DNA of 64,000 bases, taken from the NCBI GenBank assembly GCA_040752025.1, contig JBFMFR010000003.1, positions 124,001 to 188,000 of the forward strand, read 5' to 3'. Every line of letters begins with the position of its first letter. The stretch's first letter is position 1. Source of the stretch: JBFMFR01 sp040752025 (GTDB taxonomy: Bacteria > Chloroflexota > Anaerolineae > Anaerolineales > UBA4823). Below the pieces are notes generated by a model. That model was not told the DNA's origin. It saw nothing but the letters and a program-made list of their open reading frames with translations, and did no database searches. Shown piece by piece: positions 1 to 8,295 of this stretch. A program made the translations under genes and the position numbers.

Positions 1-192
1 AAGGCGGCCTTCTCTCACAGCCAAGATACGTCAGGATTCGGCCGGTCAATTCAGTGGGCAGGGATGGCTGGAGGCCACAAACGGCTTGAATGGACAACCT
101 CTAATCGTAAACCGGGCGGCCACCCGGCACCCCTGAAATACTTTTCCCAGTGTGAATTAAATTGTCCCGCGAGCCGAGCATCCATCTCGCGG

Positions 193-330
193 TTATTGGG
201 AGAGGATCGTATCGGTCTGTCCTTTTTGCTTCTTCAGCTTGCGTTTCTCCTTGATGGAATGCTGGGCTTTCTTGCGTTGCTCTTTGTTGCCCTTGTCCTT
301 GCTTCCGGTACCTTTGCCTTTGTTCGCCAT
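193..330 (-). CDS. Small lysine-rich basic protein (45 aa)
   Basis: This 45-residue protein begins MANKGKGTGSKDKGNKEQ and continues with Lys/Gln/Arg-rich sequence to a TAA at 193-195. The start is well supported. The Shine-Dalgarno AAAGGAG lies 7 nt upstream of the ATG, and a near-consensus promoter lies at 378-406. The protein has no membrane segment, no Cys and a strong positive charge, so a nucleic-acid-associated or intrinsically disordered role is possible, but I do not recognise a named family. It sits alone downstream of the membrane protein gene at 403-840, whose stop overlaps the promoter -35 box. A plus-strand open frame over the same bases is hydrophobic and has no ribosome site, so I prefer the minus-strand reading. 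Existence is fairly sure; function is unknown. Confidence 0.75.
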   Translation of the reverse strand: MANKGKGTGSKDKGNKEQRKKAQHSIKEKRKLKKQKGQTDTILSQ

Positions 331-377
331 TGTGTCACTCCTTTTAGAGATTTGTCGCTAATGGTGAGCAGAGCAAT

Positions 378-406
378 ATTATAAGCGCTATTCGACTGAT
401 TGTCAG
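378..406 (-). promoter_or_regulatory. Sigma70-type promoter of the 45-aa gene
   Basis: On the minus strand, CTGACA (401-406) and TATAAT (378-383) are separated by exactly 17 nt. Transcription would start near 371, giving a leader of about 40 nt before the ATG at 330. This is one of the clearest housekeeping-type promoters in the window. Confidence 0.65.
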
Positions 407-840
407 CGATTAGTTTGAGGCGCGGTCAGATCTCGATTTTTTCGTGTGAGCCCGGCGGAGAAGAGGATGAGCAGCATGCCGGGTAGAAACACGAGGCGAA
501 AGAACTCATCTGCAAAGAAAAAAGCACCTATGTAGAGCAACACGCCAGACCAGCGGAGCAAGAGCGCCGTGGATGGGTTCGGGTTCCGGGCGCTCAAAAG
601 GGCAAGCGCTCCGGCCAGGAGCATGCTCGCCAGCAAGAGGGCGCCTTGGAGGTTTCCGATTGTTTCGATGTAGGTGCTGCTGGAGCAGGAGACCAGGATG
701 GGCAGGTAGGATTCGAGGTAGATGCAGGACTTGAAAACTGGAAAGAGGAACAGGAACAGGGCGATTGAAACCTGGATTAGCCCGCCTAACGCGGCCAAGT
801 TGGAAGATTTACGAGAGCGTGGGGGGTGCGTTCTTATCAT
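403..840 (-). CDS. Small integral membrane protein (145 aa)
   Basis: The protein has a short basic N-terminus, then about four hydrophobic segments near residues 15-40, 62-84, 90-110 and 112-130, and a polar tail. Its ATG is 5 nt past the stop of the kinase gene at 846, so the two are probably co-transcribed. No ribosome site is evident at this ATG, which suggests translational coupling or another start. I do not recognise a named family. It contains two Cys in an extracytoplasmic-looking loop and no catalytic motif. Confidence 0.6.
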   Translation of the reverse strand: MIRTHPPRSRKSSNLAALGGLIQVSIALFLFLFPVFKSCIYLESYLPILVSCSSSTYIETIGNLQGALLLASMLLAGALALLSARNPNPSTALLLRWSGVLLYIGAFFFADEFFRLVFLPGMLLILFSAGLTRKNRDLTAPQTNR

Positions 841-845
841 GGATT

Positions 846-3584
846 CTAGTCGAAGGGCAAAATGCAGCGAAAACCAACAGAATTGAGACGACCACCACCG
901 ATGTTTCGGAGCGCAACACGCAGATTACTCGATTGAGAACTCCAGCCACCCCCACGCAGCATCCGAAAGTCGCCGCTCTCAGGACCAGTGGGATTGCGAG
1001 AAGGCGAACTACTATAAAAGGTTTGCGAATACCAATCCCATATCCACTCGTTGACGTTACCCACCATATCGTACAGGCCAAAGCCGTTAGGAGCATAGCT
1101 CCCCACTGGCTCGGGGCCCGTATCGTCACACCCCGCATCATCATCGAACTTGGCCCCATTGCGTGACCTTTTCTGGCATTGCGGCTCATCATCTCCCCAC
1201 GGGTACAGCTTGCCCTCCAGGCCGCCGCGAGCTGCCTTTTCCCACTGCGCCTCGGTAGGCAAACTACCACCGCGCCATTCGCAGTAGGCCTGCGCTCCAT
1301 ACCAACTCACCATCACTACTGGATGACTATCGTATCCACTATCAACCTGCCAGCCTCCCCCATTCTGATGAATGTGCACATCAGGACTTTCTGCATCCAG
1401 CCATGTCATTCCATCCTCGCTTTGGTTGCCCCGAGCACTTAGGAACACAGCGAACCTGGAGTTGGTCACTTCGTAAGGATCAATATAATAAGCATCCAAA
1501 AATACAGTGTGCTGCGGCTTTTCTTCGCTATAGGCGTTCGGGTCAGAGTCTGTTGATCCCATTTCGAACTCCCCAGCGGGGATCAGCACCATCGTTGTTC
1601 GTAATTCAGGAATCAGGGTAGGTGGTAATAAGGTTTCAACTTGCACTGGGGTGGGCAATTCAGCAGTAGCCGCTGTCTCCGTGAGTAAGAGGCCTTCAAT
1701 GGCCTCAACTGATCGAACACAGCGGAAACCGTTAGGTAGAAAGGTGCTCTGTGCACTACGATTAGCTACGCGTGCGTGAGAGGACGCGTCGTCCCATGAC
1801 CCACCTCTTCTTACGCGATGGCTAGTTAGATTTGGTTCTGTGGGTCCAGTCGGGTTTGCAAATGGAGACTCAGCATAATAATCATCCTTGTCCCAATCCC
1901 AGACCCATTCCCATGCATTCCCGGCCATATCGAAGAGCCCGTAGCCGTTAGGGTCAAAACTGCCTACCGAGGCTGTACCAGTATCGGCGCAACCGGAAAA
2001 ATCGTTTATCTTGGCCCCATTGTAGCTACCCTTAATGCAAACCGGTTCATCATCTCCCCAAGGGAAAACCGCCCCTTCCAACCCGCCGCGAGCAGCTTTC
2101 TCCCACTCCGCTTCAGTAGGCAGACGCGCCCCCCGCCATTCACAATAAGCGCTCGCCCCGGGCCAGGTGGCTACCACCGGGTGATCATCATATCCCGGAA
2201 CAGCCTTCCATAAACCATCGTTCTGGTAAATGCGGACATCCTTATCGTCAGCATCTAGCCAGATTATGCCGTCTGTACGCAGGTTGCCCATCTCATTGAG
2301 GAAGTCAGCAAACTTAGCGTTGGTTACTTCATAAACATCTATATAATAGGCATCCAGGAATACGGTATGCACCGGGGCTGCGCTATCACGCTCATCATCG
2401 CTGCCCATCTTGAACTCCCCCTCCGGGATCAAGACCATGCCAAGATTGGCGGGTGGCGTGACAGTCGGGGAGGATGGTGTTTCAGTATGGATAATGGGCG
2501 CAGAGGTTGCGGGTGAAGAGAATTGCGTTAACTGTGCCATGATAGTATGCGTAGCAGTAGCTTCGGATCTTCCAACTTTGCCACCCAGCCAGTTCCCCAA
2601 CAACATCACAACAACCAACAACACTACTGCCGTTCCAATCCAACTCCACGGCAAGTCACGCAGTTTCCCGATAGGAGAAATTCCAGTAGCAGCTTGCTGA
2701 ACTTCAGGCTGCGAAGGCACCAACTGTGTGCGGAGGGGGCCACTTGAAACCCGCGCCGTGTGAAACTGTGAACCAGTTCCTTCGTTCCCCGAGAGCGCTT
2801 GCTTGAAAGCTGTCACGCTTTGGAAGCGTTGCTCCGGGTCCATAGCCAATGCCTTCTGCACAGCTTCGGCTATCTGCACAGCGATGTCCGGCTTTAGCTG
2901 CTGCAATGGCGTAAGTGGATCGCGCACCATGCGCTGGATGCTCTCAACTGGTTGAACACCGGTTAGCAAGTGATAGAGGGTGGCCCCAAGGGCATAAACA
3001 TCTGTACGGGCGTCTGTCGTCCCCGTACCATATTGCTCGTGGGGCGAATATCCTGGCGTGACAGCCTTGGCCCCGGCGGTAGTGCTCAATCTCGGGTCAT
3101 ATACTTTGGCAATACCGAAGTCCACCAGCATGGCTTTACCTTGCGGTGTGATTTTAATATTAGCGGGTTTGATATCGCGGTGAATTATCGGCGGGTTCTG
3201 GCTGTGGAGGTAGATGAGCGCGTCGCAGACCTGCCCAATCCATTCAAGCACCTGCTCCTCGGGCAACGGGCCGCCCACGCGCTGGAGCATTTCCTGCAAA
3301 TCCTCGCCCTCGACATAATCCATCACCAGGTATTGGCCCTGGCCCTGGATGACAAAATTGTCAATCACCCGGGGCAGGTTTGGGTGCGACAGGTCGAAAA
3401 GGATTTGGGCTTCACGTTTGAATTGTCGCTGAGCTTCCGGTGATATGTCCAGGTTCTCTTTGAGCGCCATGGGGCGCTCCATGCGAGTATCCCAAACACG
3501 GTAGACTGCGCCAAAACCCCCCTGACCGAGCAGCTTGACGACGCGGTAACGATTATCGAGTATTTGTCCAGGTGTAAGCGGCAT
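846..3584 (-). CDS. Membrane Ser/Thr protein kinase with two FGE-sulfatase domains
   Basis: This 912-residue protein has three parts. Residues 10-275 are a Hanks-type kinase with glycine loop GQGGFGAVY, catalytic Lys in ALKEN, HRDIKPANI near 133 and DFG. One membrane segment lies near 315-338. Two tandem FGE/SUMF1-like domains follow (about 385-621 and 665-910), each opening with a VLIP-GEF-MGS motif and closing with GFRC. The kinase should be cytoplasmic and the FGE domains outside. FGE-like domains in such fusions usually act as ligand-binding or C-type-lectin-like modules; formylglycine-generating activity is not established here. I chose the ATG at 3584 (MPLTPGQIL) because kinases of this type start there and the relic at 3657-3779 starts with the same residues. 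An upstream in-frame start at 3620 is possible. The gene follows the histidine kinase and the relic. Confidence 0.9.
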   Translation of the reverse strand: MPLTPGQILDNRYRVVKLLGQGGFGAVYRVWDTRMERPMALKENLDISPEAQRQFKREAQILFDLSHPNLPRVIDNFVIQGQGQYLVMDYVEGEDLQEMLQRVGGPLPEEQVLEWIGQVCDALIYLHSQNPPIIHRDIKPANIKITPQGKAMLVDFGIAKVYDPRLSTTAGAKAVTPGYSPHEQYGTGTTDARTDVYALGATLYHLLTGVQPVESIQRMVRDPLTPLQQLKPDIAVQIAEAVQKALAMDPEQRFQSVTAFKQALSGNEGTGSQFHTARVSSGPLRTQLVPSQPEVQQAATGISPIGKLRDLPWSWIGTAVVLLVVVMLLGNWLGGKVGRSEATATHTIMAQLTQFSSPATSAPIIHTETPSSPTVTPPANLGMVLIPEGEFKMGSDDERDSAAPVHTVFLDAYYIDVYEVTNAKFADFLNEMGNLRTDGIIWLDADDKDVRIYQNDGLWKAVPGYDDHPVVATWPGASAYCEWRGARLPTEAEWEKAARGGLEGAVFPWGDDEPVCIKGSYNGAKINDFSGCADTGTASVGSFDPNGYGLFDMAGNAWEWVWDWDKDDYYAESPFANPTGPTEPNLTSHRVRRGGSWDDASSHARVANRSAQSTFLPNGFRCVRSVEAIEGLLLTETAATAELPTPVQVETLLPPTLIPELRTTMVLIPAGEFEMGSTDSDPNAYSEEKPQHTVFLDAYYIDPYEVTNSRFAVFLSARGNQSEDGMTWLDAESPDVHIHQNGGGWQVDSGYDSHPVVMVSWYGAQAYCEWRGGSLPTEAQWEKAARGGLEGKLYPWGDDEPQCQKRSRNGAKFDDDAGCDDTGPEPVGSYAPNGFGLYDMVGNVNEWIWDWYSQTFYSSSPSRNPTGPESGDFRMLRGGGWSSQSSNLRVALRNIGGGRLNSVGFRCILPFD

Positions 3585-3656
3585 GGAATCCCTATCTTCG
3601 AACAAAAGTATCAATGCCAAGAGCCAACTTCACTATCATTATATCAAAATTACTTT

Positions 3657-3779
3657 TCACTTCCCCACTTCTGCGAATGGCAAAACCCAGGCGTGGTAGA
3701 CGGCGACAAAGCCGCCCTGGCCGAGCAACTTGACGATGCAGTAGCGGTTATTGAGGATCTGGCCCGGAGAAAGAGGCAT
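3657..3779 (-). pseudogene. Relic of a second Ser/Thr kinase gene (N-terminal 40 codons)
   Basis: This short frame opens with MPLSPGQILNNRYCIVKLL and ends at a TGA at 3657-3659. It matches the first 31 residues of the adjacent full-length kinase at about 24 positions. The glycine loop reads GQGGFV instead of GQGGFG, and after about 31 residues similarity is lost. It begins 8 nt after the histidine kinase stop and has no ribosome site. This looks like what is left of a tandem kinase copy after deletion, not an active gene. Translation as a 40-residue peptide cannot be excluded. Confidence 0.75.
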
Positions 3780-3787
3780 AGCTTAGT

Positions 3788-6571
3788 TCAGCCTGTTGAA
3801 ACATCCACCGGCAGCCAAATGCTGAAGTCAGCTCCCTGGCCGGGGGCGCCCTGGCTCTCGACCTGGATGTGGCCGGCGTGCCGGTCGACGATCTCCCTGG
3901 CGATGGCTAACCCCAGCCCGGTACCCGGCACGCCGGAGCGCTGCCCAACCTTGCCGCGGAAAAAGCGCTCGAAGAGATGTGGCTGCTCCTGCGGGGGAAT
4001 ACCCGGCCCATCGTCAATGACGCTGACCCCTGCCCACTGCGCGCCTTCAAAGCGGGATGCCCACGTCTTGAGCACCACTCGACCACCCACCTGTGTGTAG
4101 TTAATGGCGTTGGTCAACAAAACGCTTATCGCCTGGCCTAAGAGCTTCGGATCAGCCTGCACCAATGGCAAGTTGGCTTGCTCTTCAAGAACCAGGGCGA
4201 TGCCCTTGCTCTTAGCCAGCAGGAGGCGGTCGTCTGCATACAGGCTGGCTAGCTGGTTGAGGTCAGTTGGCTCCAACTTGATTTTGATACGCTCTTGATC
4301 CATGCGTGAGAGCAACAGCAGCCCATCGATAATGTGCGCCAATCGAGACGTCTCTCTCTTGAGCGTAGCGATATACGTTTCAGCCTTGGCAGGGTCGAGC
4401 TCGAGAAGATCGTGATACAACTGGATGCTGGAGATAGGCGTACGCAGTTCGTGTGAAACGTTCGAAACAAACTCGTCCTTAACCTGGTCGAGCGCCTGGA
4501 GGCGTTCATATGCAGCTTGCAATTCGGCTGTGCGCTCTGCTACACGCAGCTCGAGTTCGGCGGCGTGGCGCCTCACCTGCTCGTGCAACTGTGCATTCAC
4601 GATGGCGACAGCCGCCTGGGCGGCGAAAGCCCGCAGATGCTCAACGTGGATATCGGTGAAAAACCCCGGCGTGGCAGAGTTTAGATTGAGAAAGCCGATA
4701 ATTCTTCCCCCAATGCTGATCGGTGCGCCAACATATGAGCGTATCCAATCTGTCTGCTCCGACATGACCCAACCCGGATAATTCCTCGTGTCTGGAATAA
4801 CAAGCGGATCGCCCGTAGCGACGATTTGCCTCAGGTTAGCCACTTCATCCACCTTGAAACGTAACGCTAAAACAACGTGGTTCAGTTCACGTTCTGCATA
4901 ACCACGTTGTCCGACAATGCGTGCAACTCCTTGCTCGACCAGCATCACGTCGGCTGCATCGTGCGGCACCACGCGCTCGACATTGGCAAGCACGAGTTCC
5001 AACACTTCGTTCAGTTTGATCGTACGACTGAGCGCAGCAGCCGTATCACGCAGGGACTCAGCCAACCGGCGTTGTTCGCGCTCGGCTTCTTCGGCTTGTT
5101 TACGCACGCGGATTTCTTGCCGGGCCTGCTCGTACAGCCTGGCATTATCGATGGCAACTGCAGCCTGGGAGGCCAAATTGCCAGCCAGGCGAATCTCTCC
5201 CGCTGTGAAATCTTGTTCTTTGGTTTTATTGATCAACTCTACCAGGCCGATTACCCGATCACTGACGATCAGAGGGATCATCAATAGCGTATGCGCTCCA
5301 AACTGTTCCAACAAGGCCTGTTCTGCCTGATCGGCTTGCGGATCGCTGCGCTGGATCAATAGCGGTTGGCCTGTTTCCAGCACGTGCCGGGTGGCCGGGT
5401 AATCGGCCAGATCATAGGTTGTGCCGCGTTGCTCCACCTTTTCAGGCATTACAATACTGTAGTCGGCCAGGGTTTCGAGTTGGTCCTGCTCATGCTTCCA
5501 CAACGAAAGGGCAAATTCACTCGTATCCAGAGCCTGGGTGATTAGCTCGGCCACTGCCTGAAGAACTGCATCTAGAGAGAGGTGTGAGCTAATGGCTGTG
5601 GCAGTCTCGTATAGAATGGTGAGTTCTCGATTGCGCCTCCTCAACGCCTGCTCCGCCCGTTTGCGCCCGGCATTTTCTGATTTTAGCCTGGTATTGGATT
5701 GCACCAATTCTGCTGTACGCTCCTCCACCCGCTGCTCCAACGCTTCATTCAGTCTCAAGATTTCGTCTTCCGCCCGTTTGTGTTCGGTAAGATCGGTCAT
5801 CACACCGGTCAACCCCACCAATTGCCCACTTTCCAGCAATAGCCGGCTGGAAGTGCGCACATAGTGTACAGCACCATCTTTGGCGAACACACGAAACTCG
5901 TATGGCTCCAGATCGCCGGCCAATGTCCGTTCAAAACTGGACAATAAACCGCCAAGATCATCGGGGTGCACGAAGTGGATGAAAGGCTGTCCAATGACTT
6001 CGCTTACCTTGTAAAGAGCAAAGCGCTCAATAGCCGGGCTGATGTAAGTGAAACGACCCTGGGCGTCTAAAGAAAACACTACATCATTGATGTTCTCCAC
6101 CAGAGTACGGTAAATTTCTTCTGACTGTAACCACGCCTCTGGCACTTCACGCGGGTCGCCCAATGCACGTGAGGGCAGATGTGTGGCAAGGCGCACCCGG
6201 ACTTCTTCAACCTGAAATGGCTTGGTGAGATAATCTTCGCCCCCTGCCTGGAACACTTTTACCTTGTCTGCCGGGTCGCTCAAGGTGATCATGAAGACCA
6301 CCGGAATACCCCGGAGGGCATCGATCACCTTCAAGCGGCGGCAGGTTTCAAATCCATCGATTCCCGGAAGTGCTCCGGCCAACAGAATCAAGTCAGGATG
6401 TTCCTGCTGAGCCTTTTCCAGCGCGCTCTCGCCATCCTGAACTGCCAGCATATTCAGGCCAATTTTTTGGAGATAATTGGATAGGATATCTAAGTCAGAG
6501 AGATTGTTTTCAACAACCAGGACTGTGGGCATGGTTGTCTCAGGCTCAACCAGATCAGGAGCGGCGTTCAT
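3788..6571 (-). CDS. Sensor histidine kinase: pseudo-receiver, PAS, two GAF, HisKA, HATPase
   Basis: The 927-residue protein has no clear membrane segment. Domains in order are receiver-like (about 14-130), PAS (150-270), a coiled-coil linker, GAF (310-475), GAF (497-660), HisKA with the phospho-accepting His in SHELRTP near 710, and HATPase_c with DDGPGIPP and GTGLGLAIA. The receiver lacks its phospho-acceptor: where DLILLD is expected it reads DLILLAGALPG near residue 62, and the acidic pair after VLVV is EN. It is therefore probably not phosphorylated and may serve in docking. PAS and GAF domains suggest sensing of a small ligand, redox state or light in the cytoplasm. A ribosome-like AAAGGTAG precedes the ATG. 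No partner response regulator is in the window. The neighbouring Ser/Thr kinase genes downstream may share the transcript. Confidence 0.9.
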   Translation of the reverse strand: MNAAPDLVEPETTMPTVLVVENNLSDLDILSNYLQKIGLNMLAVQDGESALEKAQQEHPDLILLAGALPGIDGFETCRRLKVIDALRGIPVVFMITLSDPADKVKVFQAGGEDYLTKPFQVEEVRVRLATHLPSRALGDPREVPEAWLQSEEIYRTLVENINDVVFSLDAQGRFTYISPAIERFALYKVSEVIGQPFIHFVHPDDLGGLLSSFERTLAGDLEPYEFRVFAKDGAVHYVRTSSRLLLESGQLVGLTGVMTDLTEHKRAEDEILRLNEALEQRVEERTAELVQSNTRLKSENAGRKRAEQALRRRNRELTILYETATAISSHLSLDAVLQAVAELITQALDTSEFALSLWKHEQDQLETLADYSIVMPEKVEQRGTTYDLADYPATRHVLETGQPLLIQRSDPQADQAEQALLEQFGAHTLLMIPLIVSDRVIGLVELINKTKEQDFTAGEIRLAGNLASQAAVAIDNARLYEQARQEIRVRKQAEEAEREQRRLAESLRDTAAALSRTIKLNEVLELVLANVERVVPHDAADVMLVEQGVARIVGQRGYAERELNHVVLALRFKVDEVANLRQIVATGDPLVIPDTRNYPGWVMSEQTDWIRSYVGAPISIGGRIIGFLNLNSATPGFFTDIHVEHLRAFAAQAAVAIVNAQLHEQVRRHAAELELRVAERTAELQAAYERLQALDQVKDEFVSNVSHELRTPISSIQLYHDLLELDPAKAETYIATLKRETSRLAHIIDGLLLLSRMDQERIKIKLEPTDLNQLASLYADDRLLLAKSKGIALVLEEQANLPLVQADPKLLGQAISVLLTNAINYTQVGGRVVLKTWASRFEGAQWAGVSVIDDGPGIPPQEQPHLFERFFRGKVGQRSGVPGTGLGLAIAREIVDRHAGHIQVESQGAPGQGADFSIWLPVDVSTG

Positions 6572-6596
6572 CTGTCTACCTTTCTACGAACAGATG

Positions 6597-6644
6597 CTTA
6601 AAACAAACCGGGGTGTCTCCGGTGCAATTCCGAAAACACCCCGG
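6597..6644 (-). terminator. Rho-independent terminator after the Wood-Ljungdahl operon
   Basis: The arms CCGGGGTGT (6608-6616) and ACACCCCGG (6636-6644) form a GC-rich stem. On the minus strand it is followed by TTTGTTTT. It lies just past the stop of the MetV-MetF fusion gene at 6655 and before the histidine kinase start at 6571, so it separates the acs operon from the signalling genes. Confidence 0.75.
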
Positions 6645-6654
6645 GCGCTTCAAC

Positions 6655-8157
6655 TTATGCAGGCAGCGCATCAGCCTTGGGTTTCTTCTTCTCCTCGGGC
6701 GGGGCGGGCGGGACAAAGCCTTCCGGCAGCAAGCCGGCTTCGGTGACGATGCGGGGCACGATTTCCTCCCAGCCGACGGCCATCAGGTGGATGCCGTTGA
6801 CGCCCTGTTTGCCCTTGACGGCTTCGATCAATTCGAGGGCGATCTTGACGCCTTCTTCCTCGGCGCCATCGCCAGCGGCTTCCATGCGCTTGAGCAGCTT
6901 CTCGGGGATGGTCACCCCGGGCACCTCATTGTGCATGTACTGCGCCATCTTGAGCGTCTTGAGCGGCGTGATGCCGATCAGGATGTAGACCTTGTCCAGG
7001 ATGTTGCGCTTGGCCAGCTCATTCAGCCAGATTTCCAGATGATCGGCGTCGAAGACCAGGTTGGTCTGGAAGAACTGCGCCCCGGCGTTGACCTTCTTGT
7101 GCTCGCGGATGGCCTGGAACTTGGGCTCGGAGGCGAAAGGCGAGGCTGCCGCCCCCAGGAAATACTTGGGCGGGAACTTCATCGAGCGCCCGTCCAGGTA
7201 TTTGCCCTCGTCGCGCATGCGCCGCAGGATCCACAGCATCTGGATCGAGTCGATGTCGATCACGTCCATGCGCCCGCGCGGGTCGGGAGCCATCTTCATG
7301 CTGTCGCCGGACAGGCACAGGATGTTGCGCACGCCCAGGGCGTTGGCGCCCAGCACTTCGGCCTGCAAACCGGTACGGGTGCGGTCGCGCGCCGCGATCT
7401 GCATGACCGGCTCGGCCCCGTTCTGCACCGCGATGGTGCTGCACGCCCAACTGGACATGCGCGGCGTGGCCGAGGGGCAGTCGGTGAAGTTGATCGCCGC
7501 GGCGTAAGGCTTGACCATGGCGATATTCTGCACCAGCTTCTTGGTTGCCGTGGTCATGGGCGGGGCCACTTCCGAAGTGACCACGAACTCACCCGCCTTC
7601 AAGCGCCGCTCCAGCTCTGAGACCGGCTCAGTGTAGGCCGGGGCGTGATATTCCGAATCGCCCTGCCACCACTCCGGCTGGCGCACCGGGCGGAAGACCG
7701 CGTCCCACACGAAAGTTCGCCGGGCCGGGTCGCGCGACGCCAGGCCGCTGAAGAATGTCCCGGTTCCCAGCTTGCGCACCTGGCGGAACACGTCGCCCCA
7801 GGTCTCGGTGCCCGTCTTGTCCCAATCCAGGGGCGGCAGCACCTCCAGGAGCATCTCTTCGCGCCCCATCTTGAAAGCGCGCTCGTAGATCTTATACCAG
7901 ATGCACGGCCGCGTCTCGTCCACGTAGCAGTGCTCTTCGGTGGAGCCGCCGCACGGGCCGTTGCGCACGCCCTTGGGACATTCCATCGGGCAGATGAAAG
8001 CCGTTTCTTGCAGCAGGCAGTTGCCGCACATGCGGCAGCCCCACAGCGGGCCTTTGACCATGCGCTCCACGGCAGCCAGCGTGCGCCGCCCCAGCGGCTC
8101 GCGCTTGAAGGGCAGAAATGGCGGTTGCCAGCGTCGACCAGGGGTAAATCCAGGCAT
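6655..8157 (-). CDS. metF: Fused MetV-MetF methylenetetrahydrofolate reductase
   Basis: This protein should reduce 5,10-methylene-THF to 5-methyl-THF, the last step of the methyl branch of the Wood-Ljungdahl pathway. The N-terminal part (about residues 35-110) carries a Cys-rich metal-binding block with CRMCGNC, CPMECPKG and NGPCGG, typical of the MetV / 'MTHFR C-terminal' family that partners MetF in acetogens. The rest (about 190-470) is a MetF-like TIM barrel for FAD and folate. In many acetogens these are two genes; here they form one 500-residue chain with an Ala/Pro/Lys-rich tail. Ribosome site AAAGGAG lies 7 nt before the ATG. It is the last gene of the acs operon, directly after acsE. 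No separate MetF or RnfC2-type partner is nearby, so the electron donor is unknown. Confidence 0.9.
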   Translation of the reverse strand: MPGFTPGRRWQPPFLPFKREPLGRRTLAAVERMVKGPLWGCRMCGNCLLQETAFICPMECPKGVRNGPCGGSTEEHCYVDETRPCIWYKIYERAFKMGREEMLLEVLPPLDWDKTGTETWGDVFRQVRKLGTGTFFSGLASRDPARRTFVWDAVFRPVRQPEWWQGDSEYHAPAYTEPVSELERRLKAGEFVVTSEVAPPMTTATKKLVQNIAMVKPYAAAINFTDCPSATPRMSSWACSTIAVQNGAEPVMQIAARDRTRTGLQAEVLGANALGVRNILCLSGDSMKMAPDPRGRMDVIDIDSIQMLWILRRMRDEGKYLDGRSMKFPPKYFLGAAASPFASEPKFQAIREHKKVNAGAQFFQTNLVFDADHLEIWLNELAKRNILDKVYILIGITPLKTLKMAQYMHNEVPGVTIPEKLLKRMEAAGDGAEEEGVKIALELIEAVKGKQGVNGIHLMAVGWEEIVPRIVTEAGLLPEGFVPPAPPEEKKKPKADALPA

Positions 8158-8231
8158 AGAACACTCCTTTAAGTAGATACCGACTTGATTAGTTAATTGA
8201 AACTCACCTATTCGGACAAGAATAGTGACAT

Positions 8232-8249
8232 CGGAACTTCCTGTTCCGC
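8232..8249. repeat. Inverted repeat, acs-spacer family (copy 1)
   Basis: CGGAACTTCCTGTTCCGC has 6-bp arms CGGAAC/GTTCCG around a 5-nt centre. It lies in the 138-nt acsE to metVF spacer. A further half-site, GTTCCGC, follows at about 8259. See the other copies at 13772, 14418, 16757, 19276, 19452 and 19689. Confidence 0.75.
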
Positions 8250-8295
8250 AATGTCCTCGTTCCGCGATGACAAAGAATACTTTGCCCGCAGGTCC

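Noticed and set aside
64..384. Plus-strand 106-codon open frame
   Set aside because: It is antisense to the 45-aa gene, has no ribosome site, and its hydrophobic product is explained by the complement of a Lys-rich gene.
6370..7620. Long plus-strand open frame (416 codons) over metVF
   Set aside because: Antisense to a clear enzyme gene; His/Arg/Gln-rich composition is typical of the complement of GC-rich coding DNA.
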